Source of the DNA: Micavibrio aeruginosavorus_D
Lineage (GTDB): Bacteria; Pseudomonadota; Alphaproteobacteria; Micavibrionales; Micavibrionaceae
Length of the DNA stretch: 64,000 nt
Reading direction: 5' to 3'
Assembly: GCF_051245535.1 (NCBI RefSeq)
Contig: NZ_CP195303.1
Location: 1,364,001-1,428,000 of the forward strand
The position numbers and the translations under genes were made by a program. Positions within the stretch are counted from its first letter, which is position 1; each line of letters starts with the position of its first letter. A model generated the notes under the pieces. That model saw only the letters and a list, made by a program, of their open reading frames with translations. It did not search any database and was not told where the DNA came from. Below are positions 19,702 through 28,011 of the stretch, in pieces.

Positions 19702-20052
19702 ATGACGTTTTTTAACAATCCGGCGACCGAAACGATTATACCGCCCGCCTACAGCGAAATTGCCGATTCAAAATTCCATCTGGAACTGGCCGTGAATGAT
19801 GCGGGCCGTTTGATCGTGTTCCATTCCCGTCCGTTTTCCAAACGCCTGTCATGGCTGGAATTCGATATGACGAACAGCAAATTGGATTTCATCATGAATG
19901 ACGGCGATGTGCGTCAATTTGGCGTGCCCGTTCACGGTGATCTGGCCAAGCTGATGCAAAACACTTACCAGATCATGGTGGTGCAAGTGGACGAAGACAC
20001 GATGGAACCGGAAGAAGCGGTCTGGATGCCGCTGATCCTACACAGCCACTAA
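19702..20052 (+). CDS. Small hypothetical protein, paralogue of the gene at 18379
   Basis: A 116-residue protein. Residues about 22-105 share the strand pattern and the W-[IL]-E-F-D block with the 18379 protein, including H-[NS]-[KR]-P-F. Its first 20 residues differ and include T-I-I-P-P-A-Y. It has a beta-rich, acidic C-terminus. AGAGA precedes the ATG. Function unknown. A 59-residue gene follows 30 bases downstream. Confidence 0.65.
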   Translation: MTFFNNPATETIIPPAYSEIADSKFHLELAVNDAGRLIVFHSRPFSKRLSWLEFDMTNSKLDFIMNDGDVRQFGVPVHGDLAKLMQNTYQIMVVQVDEDTMEPEEAVWMPLILHSH

Positions 20053-20082
20053 GATACAAAAAAAGAATAGAGGGGATTTACA

Positions 20083-20262
20083 ATGAGCAACCGTCTGAAA
20101 GACAACGTGATCGGCACGATCGTACAGGCCCAAAGCCTGCACCCGTTGATCGCCGAAGCAAAAATCAGCACGCATCTGGGCGCACAGGATTTGAACGCAT
20201 CGGCGCAGGTTTCAAACGCCCCTGCCCCATCGGGACCGAAAAACGATACGCCGTCAATGTAA
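20083..20262 (+). CDS. Very small hypothetical protein ending the cluster
   Basis: An open frame of 59 codons with ATG 20083 and TAA 20260-20262. AGAGGGGA lies 7-8 bases upstream, a convincing ribosome binding site. The product (about residues 1-25: N-R-L-K-D-N-V-I-G-T-I-V-Q-A-Q-S-L-H-P-L-I) starts as an amphipathic helix and ends with a disordered Ala/Pro/Ser tail. A strong terminator follows. It is likely cotranscribed with the 19702 gene. Confidence 0.5.
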   Translation: MSNRLKDNVIGTIVQAQSLHPLIAEAKISTHLGAQDLNASAQVSNAPAPSGPKNDTPSM

Positions 20263-20282
20263 GACGCATCGCACAGGATCAT

Positions 20283-20315
20283 AAAAAAGCCGCTGACATC
20301 ATCAGCGGCTTTTTC
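20283..20315. terminator. Bidirectional terminator at the end of the cluster
   Basis: AAAAAGCCGCTGA pairs with TCAGCGGCTTTTT. It can stop the plus-strand cluster and the convergent I78 gene. Confidence 0.85.
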
Positions 20316-20332
20316 GTTGTTCAATTCAGATC

Positions 20333-20686
20333 TTAACCACAGGTCACGCTGGTAATCACGCCGTTCTCATCGTGAATGACATTCACGCGGTCATGGCGGT
20401 AATCCATCGTCGCCGGCGTATCCTTGCCCAGAACGCGCACCGCACGGCCCAGCTTGCGCAGCTCAGCTTCCGCTGCGGCCACTTCCTTGCCGATCCATAC
20501 ATCGAAATCGCAAACCATTTCTTCGATCGCGACATCCGGGTTGGCGGCAACGGCTTCACCCGCCGACGCATGCACAGACCCGGTCCCACCGGCGGCCTGC
20601 AACACGGAATAAATAATTACGCATCCGGCCAAAATGGCGATGGCAACGGGGACGGTGATGGCAATACGGCGAATTTTACGGTCCAT
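20333..20686 (-). CDS. I78 family peptidase inhibitor, membrane-anchored
   Basis: A 117-residue protein. Its C-terminal half matches the I78 inhibitor family: W-I-G-K-E-x-A, then A-V-R-V-L-G, then the T-M-D-Y-R-x-D-R-[VL]-N-V block and a final V-T-C-G. I78 proteins inhibit serine proteases, usually in the periplasm. The N-terminal 35 residues have a basic start and a hydrophobic helix containing L-A-G-C, which reads as a lipobox, but the following residues remain hydrophobic, so it may instead be a membrane anchor. ATG 20686 is chosen because GAGG lies upstream; 20698 is possible. Confidence 0.75.
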   Translation of the reverse strand: MDRKIRRIAITVPVAIAILAGCVIIYSVLQAAGGTGSVHASAGEAVAANPDVAIEEMVCDFDVWIGKEVAAAEAELRKLGRAVRVLGKDTPATMDYRHDRVNVIHDENGVITSVTCG

Positions 20687-20810
20687 AAGGGGCCTCATTT
20701 TGTTGGGTTCGTCAGAAAAATACTGCCCCCATGTACCATCCGGGCAAAAACTTTGCAATTCCATATAGAAATATGTAAATAAATAGACTGGATAAACAGG
20801 AGCAGCCCGG

Positions 20811-21500
20811 ATGAGCCGTATTTCCCACGCCGATGCCCCCGCCATGGATGATTGCGGCCAGCGCCTGTACGACGCCATCTGGGCCCAGCGCCCCCGCGCG
20901 GAAGTCTTGGGCATCCTGCTGCATGATTTTCAGGCCGCCGCCCGCGTCATCGACACCCCCGGCTATATCCAGCCCGGCGGGTTCTGGACCTTTAAACTGG
21001 CCGGGGTGCAGGGGGACAATCTGATCCGCCTGCATATCTGGCCCGCAGGCCGTCCCGACCGCACCAACACCGAAGGCATCCACGACCACGTGTTCGATTT
21101 CACCAGCCTTGTTCTGGCGGGTGGCGCGCCCATGGTCAACACGGTCTACACCCCCCTGCCGGACAAAGACGGCCCGGTGTCGATCTATAATGTGAATTAT
21201 CTGGATACAAAAAACGTCGACGTTGAAAAACTGCGCGGACGGTTCATGCCCGTCGCCCAATATCAAGACCACACCAGCACGGGCGAATATTACACGCTGA
21301 AAGCGGGTGATTTCCACACCAGCGTTTTTGAAAACGAATCCTTTGGCGTGACATTACTCGCCACGCGCCTCGACCCCACCATCCGCTGCCCGCGTTTCTT
21401 CTTTGACGCGCACGCCACACCGCAGATGGACCAACCCCGCCGCCCGATCAGCGTAGAACGCCGCCAGATGGTGGCCCATCTTCTGCAATCATTGGGATAA
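20811..21500 (+). CDS. Hypothetical cupin-like protein
   Basis: A 229-residue cytoplasmic protein. The centre has a cupin-like arrangement of histidines and acidic residues: R-L-H-I-W, then G-I-H-D-H-V-F-D-F, then a later D-F-H-T-S-V-F. This pattern suggests a metal-binding double-stranded beta-helix similar in layout to cysteine-dioxygenase-type enzymes. No substrate can be inferred. AGGAG precedes the ATG. It converges on the HExxH gene with only 6 bases between the stops. Confidence 0.7.
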   Translation: MSRISHADAPAMDDCGQRLYDAIWAQRPRAEVLGILLHDFQAAARVIDTPGYIQPGGFWTFKLAGVQGDNLIRLHIWPAGRPDRTNTEGIHDHVFDFTSLVLAGGAPMVNTVYTPLPDKDGPVSIYNVNYLDTKNVDVEKLRGRFMPVAQYQDHTSTGEYYTLKAGDFHTSVFENESFGVTLLATRLDPTIRCPRFFFDAHATPQMDQPRRPISVERRQMVAHLLQSLG

Positions 21501-21506
21501 AGGCCG

Positions 21507-22577
21507 TTACGCCGATGGGCGCGGCCAGGACGGGCACAGTTCTTTCGCCCCATTTTTCGTCTGGCCCAGTTTACGTTTTTGCAGACAATCCTGCGCCGCT
21601 TTCATGTCGCGCCAATCCTGATCCGTAAAACTGTCACGGATAAATTTTTTCAGGTCGCTGGTCATGTAATTGCCATACGTCCCCATATCGCCAACCGCCA
21701 TCAGCACCTTATCACTCAACAAAACGTCACGCGCCTTTGCCGGATTATAAGGCGGCATAGCACCAATCACCCGCATGAATCGCGGGTCATACAGATTGGT
21801 CAGCTCCCGGCTCTGGCGATAGGCTTTAATCGCCGCCGCCATCACCGCAACATGATCACCGGGAAATTGTACTTCTGTTGAAATCATCGCCACAATCATC
21901 GGCTGATAGGCGCTATCCGAAAGCAATCGATCCATCGGTGCCTGATCCCCTGCGGCCCACGCTTCACGTGCGGCAATAATCGCCACCAGACGCGCATCGG
22001 CCTCCATCAACCACGCCGCGATCATGCGTTCGGCTTCCGGAACGTTTCCGACCTTCATATAATTCAGATCAATCAGGAATTGCTGTTTATGCCGGGCCTC
22101 ATGCACCATGGTGGATGTCAGCGTTTCATCATCCCGGTCTGGGGCAAAATCAATCCGGTTAAAATAGGGCTCAAATGCCCCAAGCAGCCTGCTCCCCTCT
22201 TCCGAAGGGATCAGCAATTCCGGGTTAAAACAGGCGCGCACACCATCCCCCACAGCGCCCCCCAGAACACGACGCCCCATTTCAGTAGCCCGCGCCCGTT
22301 TTTCCAGCGCCTGCAGCGTGAGGATTTTAGGGTCCAGCGAATAAGCACGTTCCGCCTGACCTACGGTGATACAGCTTAAGTCAAACGGTTCGCTCAGCGG
22401 CCCGCCAGTCACGGGGGGAGGCACCACATCCCCCACCATCCCCCGAAACAGAAAACAGCCCAGCACAAACCCCGCCGCGCCAAAAAACGCGCGGTTCAGC
22501 ATGGATTGCGTCGTATACGGCCCGCGGGGAAACGCCCCTTTCAGGGGTTTCAGCTCCTGCTTTTTCTGTGATTTCAT
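21507..22577 (-). CDS. Predicted HExxH metallopeptidase-like protein with N-terminal membrane anchor
   Basis: A 356-residue protein. A hydrophobic helix lies at about residues 28-45 (R-A-F-F-G-A-A-G-F-V-L-G-C-F-L-F), so most of the protein is probably periplasmic. The motif M-V-H-E-A-R-H (HEARH at about 159-163) fits the zinc-binding HExxH helix, and M-E-A-D-A-R further on offers a candidate third ligand. No other family is recognised. It belongs in spirit with the HExxH proteins at 45843-52088. Activity is inferred only from the motif. Confidence 0.65.
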   Translation of the reverse strand: MKSQKKQELKPLKGAFPRGPYTTQSMLNRAFFGAAGFVLGCFLFRGMVGDVVPPPVTGGPLSEPFDLSCITVGQAERAYSLDPKILTLQALEKRARATEMGRRVLGGAVGDGVRACFNPELLIPSEEGSRLLGAFEPYFNRIDFAPDRDDETLTSTMVHEARHKQQFLIDLNYMKVGNVPEAERMIAAWLMEADARLVAIIAAREAWAAGDQAPMDRLLSDSAYQPMIVAMISTEVQFPGDHVAVMAAAIKAYRQSRELTNLYDPRFMRVIGAMPPYNPAKARDVLLSDKVLMAVGDMGTYGNYMTSDLKKFIRDSFTDQDWRDMKAAQDCLQKRKLGQTKNGAKELCPSWPRPSA

Positions 22578-22729
22578 GGGGGTCCCTGTTCCCGTTTTAT
22601 TTTGCCCAGCATTACCATAAAAACAAAGACCCTGCCAGCCCCCATAAACCCCGCTTTCCCGCCATTCCGTCCGGGGATAAGCGTGGGAAATCGTTGCTTT
22701 TTCGGGGCCAGATCCCTATTGTCCCGGCC

Positions 22730-24538
22730 ATGAGCAAGCCCCTGTCCCAAATTCGCAACTTTGCGATTATCGCCCACATCGACCACGGGAAATCCACCCT
22801 GGCCGATCGTCTGATTCAAACCTGTGGCGGCCTCGCCGAACGGGAGATGAAGGCGCAAGTCCTCGACAACATGGAGATTGAGCGCGAACGCGGCATCACC
22901 ATCAAGGCGCAGACCGTGTGCCTGAACTGGACCGCGCTGGACGGCGTGACGTACCAGTTGAACCTGATGGACACGCCGGGCCACGTCGATTTCGCGTACG
23001 AAGTTTCGCGCTCGCTGGCCTCATGCGAAGGCTCCCTCCTCGTCGTGGACTCGACGCAAGGGGTTGAGGCGCAAACGCTGGCCAACGTGTATCAGGCCAT
23101 CGACAACAATCACGAAATCATCACCGTCATTAACAAGATCGACCTGCCCGCCGCCGATGTTGAGCGCGTGCGCACCCAGATCGAAGATGTCATCGGCATT
23201 GATGCGTCCGACGCTGTCTGCGTGTCGGGTAAATCCGGTTTGAACATCACCGACCTGCTGGAAGCCATCTGCACGCGCCTGCCCGCGCCACAGGGCGACC
23301 CTGCGGCACCGACCAAGGCCTTGCTGGTCGATTCATGGTACGATCCCTATCTGGGCGTGGTCATTCTGGTCCGTGTTATTGACGGGTTCCTGCGCAAGGG
23401 CCAGAAAATCCGCTTCATGAACAACGGCGCCGTGCGCGATGTTGAACGCGTCGGTATCTTTACCCCGAAACACGTGATGGTCGATGAACTCGGCCCCGGC
23501 GAGATGGGCTTCATCACCGCCGCGATCAAAGACATCTCCGAAACCAATGTCGGCGATACCATTACGGACGACCGCAAACCAGCGGCAAAGGCCCTGGCCG
23601 GATTTAAACCGTCCGTGCCGATGGTGTTCTGCTCCCTGTTCCCGGTCGATTCATCGGAATTCGAAAAATTGCGGGAATCGATTGGCAAGCTGAAGCTGAA
23701 CGATGCGTCGCTGCATTATGAACCGGAAAGCTCGCAAGCCTTGGGCATGGGGTTCCGTTGCGGCTTCCTCGGCCTGCTGCACATGGAAATTATTCAGGAA
23801 CGTCTGGACCGCGAATTCGACCTCGACCTGATCCCGACTGCGCCGAGCGTTGTGTACAAAATCCACAAAACCGACAAAACGGTCATGGAATTGTACAACC
23901 CCGCCGACATGCCGGACGTTGTGCGCATTGATAAGATCGAAGAGCCGTGGATCCGCGCCACCATCCTGACCCCGGATGAATATCTGGGCAGCCTGCTGCA
24001 ATTGTGTCAGGAACGCCGTGGATCACAGGTCGAACTGACCTATGTCGGCAACCGCGCCATGCTGGTCTACCGTCTGCCGCTGAACGAAGTCATTTTCGAC
24101 TTCTACGACCGCCTGAAATCCATCTCCCGCGGCTACGCCAGCTTTGACTACCAGATGGACGGGTACGAAGAAGGCGATCTGGTGAAGATGGATGTTCTGG
24201 TGAACCAGGAACCCGTCGACGCGCTGGCCATGATCGTTCACCGGTCCCAAGCCGAACGCCGGGGCCGTCACCTCTGCGAACGGTTGAAAGACCTGATCCC
24301 CCGCCAGATGTTCAAAATCGCGATCCAAGCCGCCATCGGCGGCAAGATCATCGCCCGCGAAGACATCTCCGCCTTCCGCAAAGACGTCACCGCAAAATGC
24401 TACGGCGGCGACGCCACCCGGAAACGCAAACTGCTGGAAAAGCAGAAAAAGGGTAAACTGAAAATGCGTCAGTACGGGAATGTTGAAATCCCGCAGACGG
24501 CGTTTATTGCAGCCCTGAAAATGGGTGATGAGAAGTGA
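22730..24538 (+). CDS. lepA: Translation elongation factor 4 (LepA)
   Basis: A 602-residue GTPase of normal LepA length. The G1 motif is A-H-I-D-H-G-K-S-T, switch II D-T-P-G-H-V-D-F, G4 N-K-I-D-L, and the C-terminal LepA-specific domain ends with K-x-K-M-R-Q-Y-G-N-V-E-I-P-Q-x-A-F. EF-4 back-translocates stalled ribosomes and helps translation under stress. ATG 22730 gives the family start; an in-frame extension upstream has no support. Confidence 0.96.
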   Translation: MSKPLSQIRNFAIIAHIDHGKSTLADRLIQTCGGLAEREMKAQVLDNMEIERERGITIKAQTVCLNWTALDGVTYQLNLMDTPGHVDFAYEVSRSLASCEGSLLVVDSTQGVEAQTLANVYQAIDNNHEIITVINKIDLPAADVERVRTQIEDVIGIDASDAVCVSGKSGLNITDLLEAICTRLPAPQGDPAAPTKALLVDSWYDPYLGVVILVRVIDGFLRKGQKIRFMNNGAVRDVERVGIFTPKHVMVDELGPGEMGFITAAIKDISETNVGDTITDDRKPAAKALAGFKPSVPMVFCSLFPVDSSEFEKLRESIGKLKLNDASLHYEPESSQALGMGFRCGFLGLLHMEIIQERLDREFDLDLIPTAPSVVYKIHKTDKTVMELYNPADMPDVVRIDKIEEPWIRATILTPDEYLGSLLQLCQERRGSQVELTYVGNRAMLVYRLPLNEVIFDFYDRLKSISRGYASFDYQMDGYEEGDLVKMDVLVNQEPVDALAMIVHRSQAERRGRHLCERLKDLIPRQMFKIAIQAAIGGKIIAREDISAFRKDVTAKCYGGDATRKRKLLEKQKKGKLKMRQYGNVEIPQTAFIAALKMGDEK

Positions 24539-24575
24539 CGGAAACATTAGCGACGTAGTCGCTTAGGTTTCCGTC
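24537..24575. repeat. Inverted repeat overlapping the lepA stop codon
   Basis: GACGGAAAC pairs with GTTTCCGTC, with a second inner pair AGCGAC/GTCGCT. It has no T tract, so its role as a terminator is uncertain. Confidence 0.5.
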
Positions 24576-24725
24576 ATCCCCGCGAAGGCGGGGATCCATG
24601 GGTTTTTTCCAAAACCACGAATGGACACGAATAAACACCAATTTATCCGTCACCCCGGCGAAGGCCGGGGTCCATACGGTCCATCCACTGGATACCGGCC
24701 CCATTAATTCTTGGCGCCGGTATGA
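24573..24725. repeat. Composite palindromic intergenic repeat, copy 3
   Basis: A GTCATCCCCGCG arm (24573) is followed by a GTCACCCCGGCG arm (24649) and a diverged CCGGTATGAC end (about 24725), so two elements may be joined. A separate inverted pair, CACGAATGGACAC near 24616 and GTGTCCATTCGTG near 24750, encloses the second. No gene is seen in this 300-base gap. Confidence 0.7.
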
Positions 24726-24842
24726 CGAAAATATATTCGTGTGAATTGGTGTCCATTCGTGATTACCCCCTTCCCCCTTGACGCCCCCGCCCCCTCAGCC
24801 CATCATCATCCCCGGAATTTGAAACTCATACAGGAGAAAACC

Positions 24843-25265
24843 ATGGCTATCGAAAAACTGCTTTATACCGCTGTCGCAACCGCAACCGGTGGCCGGGATG
24901 GCAAGGCGTCCACGCCGGATGGTGTGTTGAACGTTACATTGGCCAAGCCGGTGGAAATGGGTGGCAATGGTGCGGGCGTGAACCCGGAGCAAATGTTCGC
25001 CGCCGGATATTCCGCATGCTTTTTGGGTGCGATGAAATTTGTCGCGGGGCAGGACAAAATTGACGTGCCCGCCGATGCATCCATCACCGGCCATGTTGGC
25101 ATTGGCACCATTCCGGGTGGTTTTGGGTTGCAGGTGGAATTGAAAATCTCCCTGCCCGGCATGGACCGTGCAGCGGCCGAAGCTCTGGTAGCCAAGGCGC
25201 ACACTGTTTGCCCGTATTCCAATGCGACACGTGGCAACATTGATGTGACGCTGACCGTCGTTTAA
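24843..25265 (+). CDS. ohr: Organic hydroperoxide resistance protein (Ohr/OsmC family)
   Basis: A 140-residue protein of Ohr length. Both redox cysteines are present: in G-Y-S-A-C-F-L-G-A-M (about 60) and in H-T-V-C-P-Y-S-N-A-T-R-G-N (about 124), the latter being diagnostic for Ohr. It starts with K-x-L-Y-T-A-x-A-T-A-T-G-G-R-x-G. It is a cytoplasmic thiol peroxidase for organic hydroperoxides. CAGGAG precedes the ATG. No MarR-type OhrR gene is adjacent. A terminator follows. Confidence 0.95.
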   Translation: MAIEKLLYTAVATATGGRDGKASTPDGVLNVTLAKPVEMGGNGAGVNPEQMFAAGYSACFLGAMKFVAGQDKIDVPADASITGHVGIGTIPGGFGLQVELKISLPGMDRAAAEALVAKAHTVCPYSNATRGNIDVTLTVV

Positions 25266-25285
25266 TCGACAACCGCATAAAAACA

Positions 25286-25324
25286 AAAAGCCGCGAACCA
25301 TCATGGTATCGCGGCTTTTTTTAT
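25286..25324. terminator. Bidirectional terminator between ohr and murQ
   Basis: AAAAGCCGCGA pairs with TCGCGGCTTTT, flanked by A and T runs; the two genes are convergent. Confidence 0.85.
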
Positions 25325-25336
25325 TTTACGTTCGCC

Positions 25337-26278
25337 TTACGGCTTCGGCGGCGATAAGTTCAGCGCGCGGATCGCCGCGCGCAGATTATCGTCATTATGT
25401 TCCAACGCCGCGTGGGCCGATGTGACCCCGGCGCCCAGCGCGACGAGGATCGCGGGCTTCACCCGACCCTGCACCGCATTCAACGCCATTTCGGCTTCTT
25501 TCGCGTTGCATCCGGTGACATGGCGCACCATGCGGGCGGCGCGTTTCATCAATTTGTCGTTGGTCGCGCGCATATCCACCATCAACCCGTCATAGACGTG
25601 GTTCAGGCCGATCATGACTTGCGTGGACAGCATGTTCAGGGTGATTTTCTGCGCCGTTCCGGCCTTCATCCGCGTGGACCCGGCAATCGCCTCGGCCCCG
25701 GTGTTCAGGCAGACCGAAAATTCCGCCGCGTCCAACAAGGGCGCCTCGGCACTGTTGGCAATGCCGATGGTGGTGGCCCCAAGAATGCGGGCGCGTTTCA
25801 GGGCGGCAATGGTGAACGGTGTCGTACCGCTGGCCGCCATACCGATGACGACATCGCCCGGTTTCACTTTCAACCGGATGATCGCCACTTCGGCGCGGCG
25901 CGCATTGTCTTCGGCGCGTTCGACCGCTTTCAACACGGCCTTCAATCCACCCGCCATCACATAGGCCACACGATCGGTCGGCCAGTTGAAGGTGGGGGTC
26001 AGTTCGCTGCCGTCCTGAATACCGATCCGGCCCGATGTGCCCGCCCCCACATAAATCAATCGCCCGCGCGGATTGGTGCGCAGGGCTTCGGTCGCGGCCT
26101 TCACGGCCTTATCAATATCGGGAATGGCGGCTTCCACCGCCTTGATCGCTTCGGCCTGCGCCATCAATTGCATCTGCAACGCATCCGTCACCGGCAAATG
26201 ATCAATGCCCGCAAAACGCGGATCAAAGGCTTCGGTGGCGGGCAACGATGGGGTGTCTTCGTTTTTTTTCGACGTCAT
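25337..26278 (-). CDS. murQ: N-acetylmuramic acid 6-phosphate etherase
   Basis: A protein of about 313 residues. Strong MurQ blocks: G-A-G-T-S-G-R-I-G-I-Q-D-G-S-E-L-x-P-T-F, G-M-A-A-S-G-T-T-P-F, and the T-G-A-E-A-I-A-G-S-T-R-M-K-A-G-T-A-Q-K-I region of the SIS domain. It cleaves the lactyl ether of MurNAc-6-phosphate to GlcNAc-6-phosphate during murein recycling. The start at 26278 has no strong ribosome binding site; an in-frame TTG at 26299 is an alternative. No anmK gene lies beside it. Confidence 0.93.
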   Translation of the reverse strand: MTSKKNEDTPSLPATEAFDPRFAGIDHLPVTDALQMQLMAQAEAIKAVEAAIPDIDKAVKAATEALRTNPRGRLIYVGAGTSGRIGIQDGSELTPTFNWPTDRVAYVMAGGLKAVLKAVERAEDNARRAEVAIIRLKVKPGDVVIGMAASGTTPFTIAALKRARILGATTIGIANSAEAPLLDAAEFSVCLNTGAEAIAGSTRMKAGTAQKITLNMLSTQVMIGLNHVYDGLMVDMRATNDKLMKRAARMVRHVTGCNAKEAEMALNAVQGRVKPAILVALGAGVTSAHAALEHNDDNLRAAIRALNLSPPKP

Positions 26279-26364
26279 GGCGGGGAATCGCTTTGGCAAC
26301 GGGTTCAGATGACCCTGTCATCATAAACAATTCAAACCCGATGGTGCAAGGCACCTAACCCGGT

Positions 26365-26994
26365 TTACGGTCCCAGAATGCCATCCGCCCCCATGCGTTT
26401 GACCAGTTCAGGCCCAAACCGCCCCGCCAGCGCATTAAAATCGGCCCCGGTGGACCCGCGAATGGTGAATTGCCCGGTCCAGAGCGTACGGTAATGCGGC
26501 AGGGAATAGAGTTTCGCGTCATAGGTCGCGACGGGTTCGCGAATGAAATATCCGCCATCGATCACGCCGGGAACATTGTAAAAATCACCATATCCGCTGT
26601 GATACCGGGAATAACGACGATGGCCGGGGTAATAGCTGGGCGGGATATATTCCTCCACCACCTTCTTCTGCTTCGGTGTAATCACCAAAACCGCATCGGT
26701 GCCGCTGTTCATGATTTTGCGTTTGCTGGCGGCATCACCAATGTCGCGCGTGGGCGGCAGCAAATCAATCGACCGTCCCGCCGATGTACCGGATGATGTC
26801 AGCGCCGCCACCGCCGATCCTTCCAGCGCCTGACGCTCGCCCAGATCATCGGTTTTCACCTGCACCACCATGCTGTGCACGCTGCCGGGGCGAAAACCGG
26901 GATCGGTAAAGCTGGACCCCACCGTGCGCGTGGTGGGCGTACAGGATACAAGAATCAGCGAAGCGAGAATTGCGGCGTAGAATGATCGGGTCAT
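26365..26994 (-). CDS. Predicted lipoprotein, unknown function
   Basis: A 209-residue protein with a lipobox L-V-S-C at about residue 18, after a hydrophobic leader, so it is likely anchored by lipid in the envelope. The centre is rich in Tyr, Pro and Ser/Arg. No family recognised. It diverges from the SIMPL-domain gene, sharing a 167-base upstream region. Confidence 0.7.
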   Translation of the reverse strand: MTRSFYAAILASLILVSCTPTTRTVGSSFTDPGFRPGSVHSMVVQVKTDDLGERQALEGSAVAALTSSGTSAGRSIDLLPPTRDIGDAASKRKIMNSGTDAVLVITPKQKKVVEEYIPPSYYPGHRRYSRYHSGYGDFYNVPGVIDGGYFIREPVATYDAKLYSLPHYRTLWTGQFTIRGSTGADFNALAGRFGPELVKRMGADGILGP

Positions 26995-27161
26995 GGGCGG
27001 CTCCTGACCCCAATAAGAATGCGCTCTTTCCCTCTATATTCAAGAGGATAGGTGCTATCGTATTGAAAGTCTTAAAAAAGCCCTTTTCTCCCGCTGAAAT
27101 GACCCTATCATTTCTATGCCTTTCAACGATAACCCCCAACAATAACCAAGGATGCTCCGCA

Positions 27162-27905
27162 ATGCGCGCTTTAATTCTTCCCGCTCTGGCTCTGGCCACC
27201 TTCGCTTTCACGCCCGCCGCATTCGCGCAGGACACTACACGCCTGCCCGCCGCCGGTGAGACATTGCTGAACGTCAGCGCCAGCGAACGCCTTGAAGTGC
27301 AGCAGGATCTGCTGATCGCCAATCTGCGCGTGGAGATGGAGGGCACCGATCCCGCCATCCTGCAAAACGAAATCAACACGATCATGAAAAACGCCGTTGA
27401 TAAGGCCAAGGCCGTGACGGATGTAAAAACATCCACCGACGGATATTACGTGTACCCGTATGACCCGAACCCGCAGCCGGTTGAAAAAGGCGTCACACCG
27501 AAGAAAGAACAAAAATGGCGCGGCAGCCAAGGCATCACGATCAGCGGTAAAAATCCGCAAGCCTTGCTGGAACTGGCTGGTGAATTGCAATCGATGGGTC
27601 TGGTGATGGGTGGGTTGAATTACACCCTGTCCCCCGAGGCCACCGAAACCGCTCGTGACTCTCTGATGGAGGCCGCTCTGGCCAAAGTGCAGGCCAAAGC
27701 CGAGCGCGCAGGCAAAGCATTGGGCAAAACCAAAGTTGAATTGGTTGAAGTCAGCGTCGATGCCGCCATGCCGTCCTATCCGCAACCGATGATGATGCGC
27801 GCCATGGCCTCTGATGGCGCCATGGAAAAGGGCGCCGCCCCCACCGCCGAACCGGGGATGAGCGAAATCACCCTGACCGTCACGGCCCGGGCCCTTTTGA
27901 AATAG
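27162..27905 (+). CDS. SIMPL domain (DUF541) periplasmic protein
   Basis: A 247-residue protein with a clear signal peptide ending A-A-F-A-Q. The mature part begins G-E-T-L-L-N-V-S-A-S-E and shows SIMPL features: an I-N-T-I-M-K-N-A helix followed by V-K-T-S-T-D-G-Y-Y-V-Y-P and a final S-E-I-T-L-T-V-T-A. Such proteins occur in the periplasm of Gram-negative bacteria with oxidative-stress roles suggested for YggE. AAGGA precedes the ATG. Confidence 0.85.
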   Translation: MRALILPALALATFAFTPAAFAQDTTRLPAAGETLLNVSASERLEVQQDLLIANLRVEMEGTDPAILQNEINTIMKNAVDKAKAVTDVKTSTDGYYVYPYDPNPQPVEKGVTPKKEQKWRGSQGITISGKNPQALLELAGELQSMGLVMGGLNYTLSPEATETARDSLMEAALAKVQAKAERAGKALGKTKVELVEVSVDAAMPSYPQPMMMRAMASDGAMEKGAAPTAEPGMSEITLTVTARALLK

Positions 27906-27929
27906 GCTTATAAAACACCCTTTATGGAT

Positions 27930-27964
27930 CAGGCCCGCCCTTAAAAGCGGGCCTTTTCTTTTGC
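27930..27964 (+). terminator. Terminator after the SIMPL gene
   Basis: AGGCCCGC pairs with GCGGGCCT, followed by TTTTCTTTT. Confidence 0.75.
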
Positions 27965-28011
27965 CGCCATATCCTGCTATGGTAGGTCAATTAATTTATA
28001 TGGATAATACA

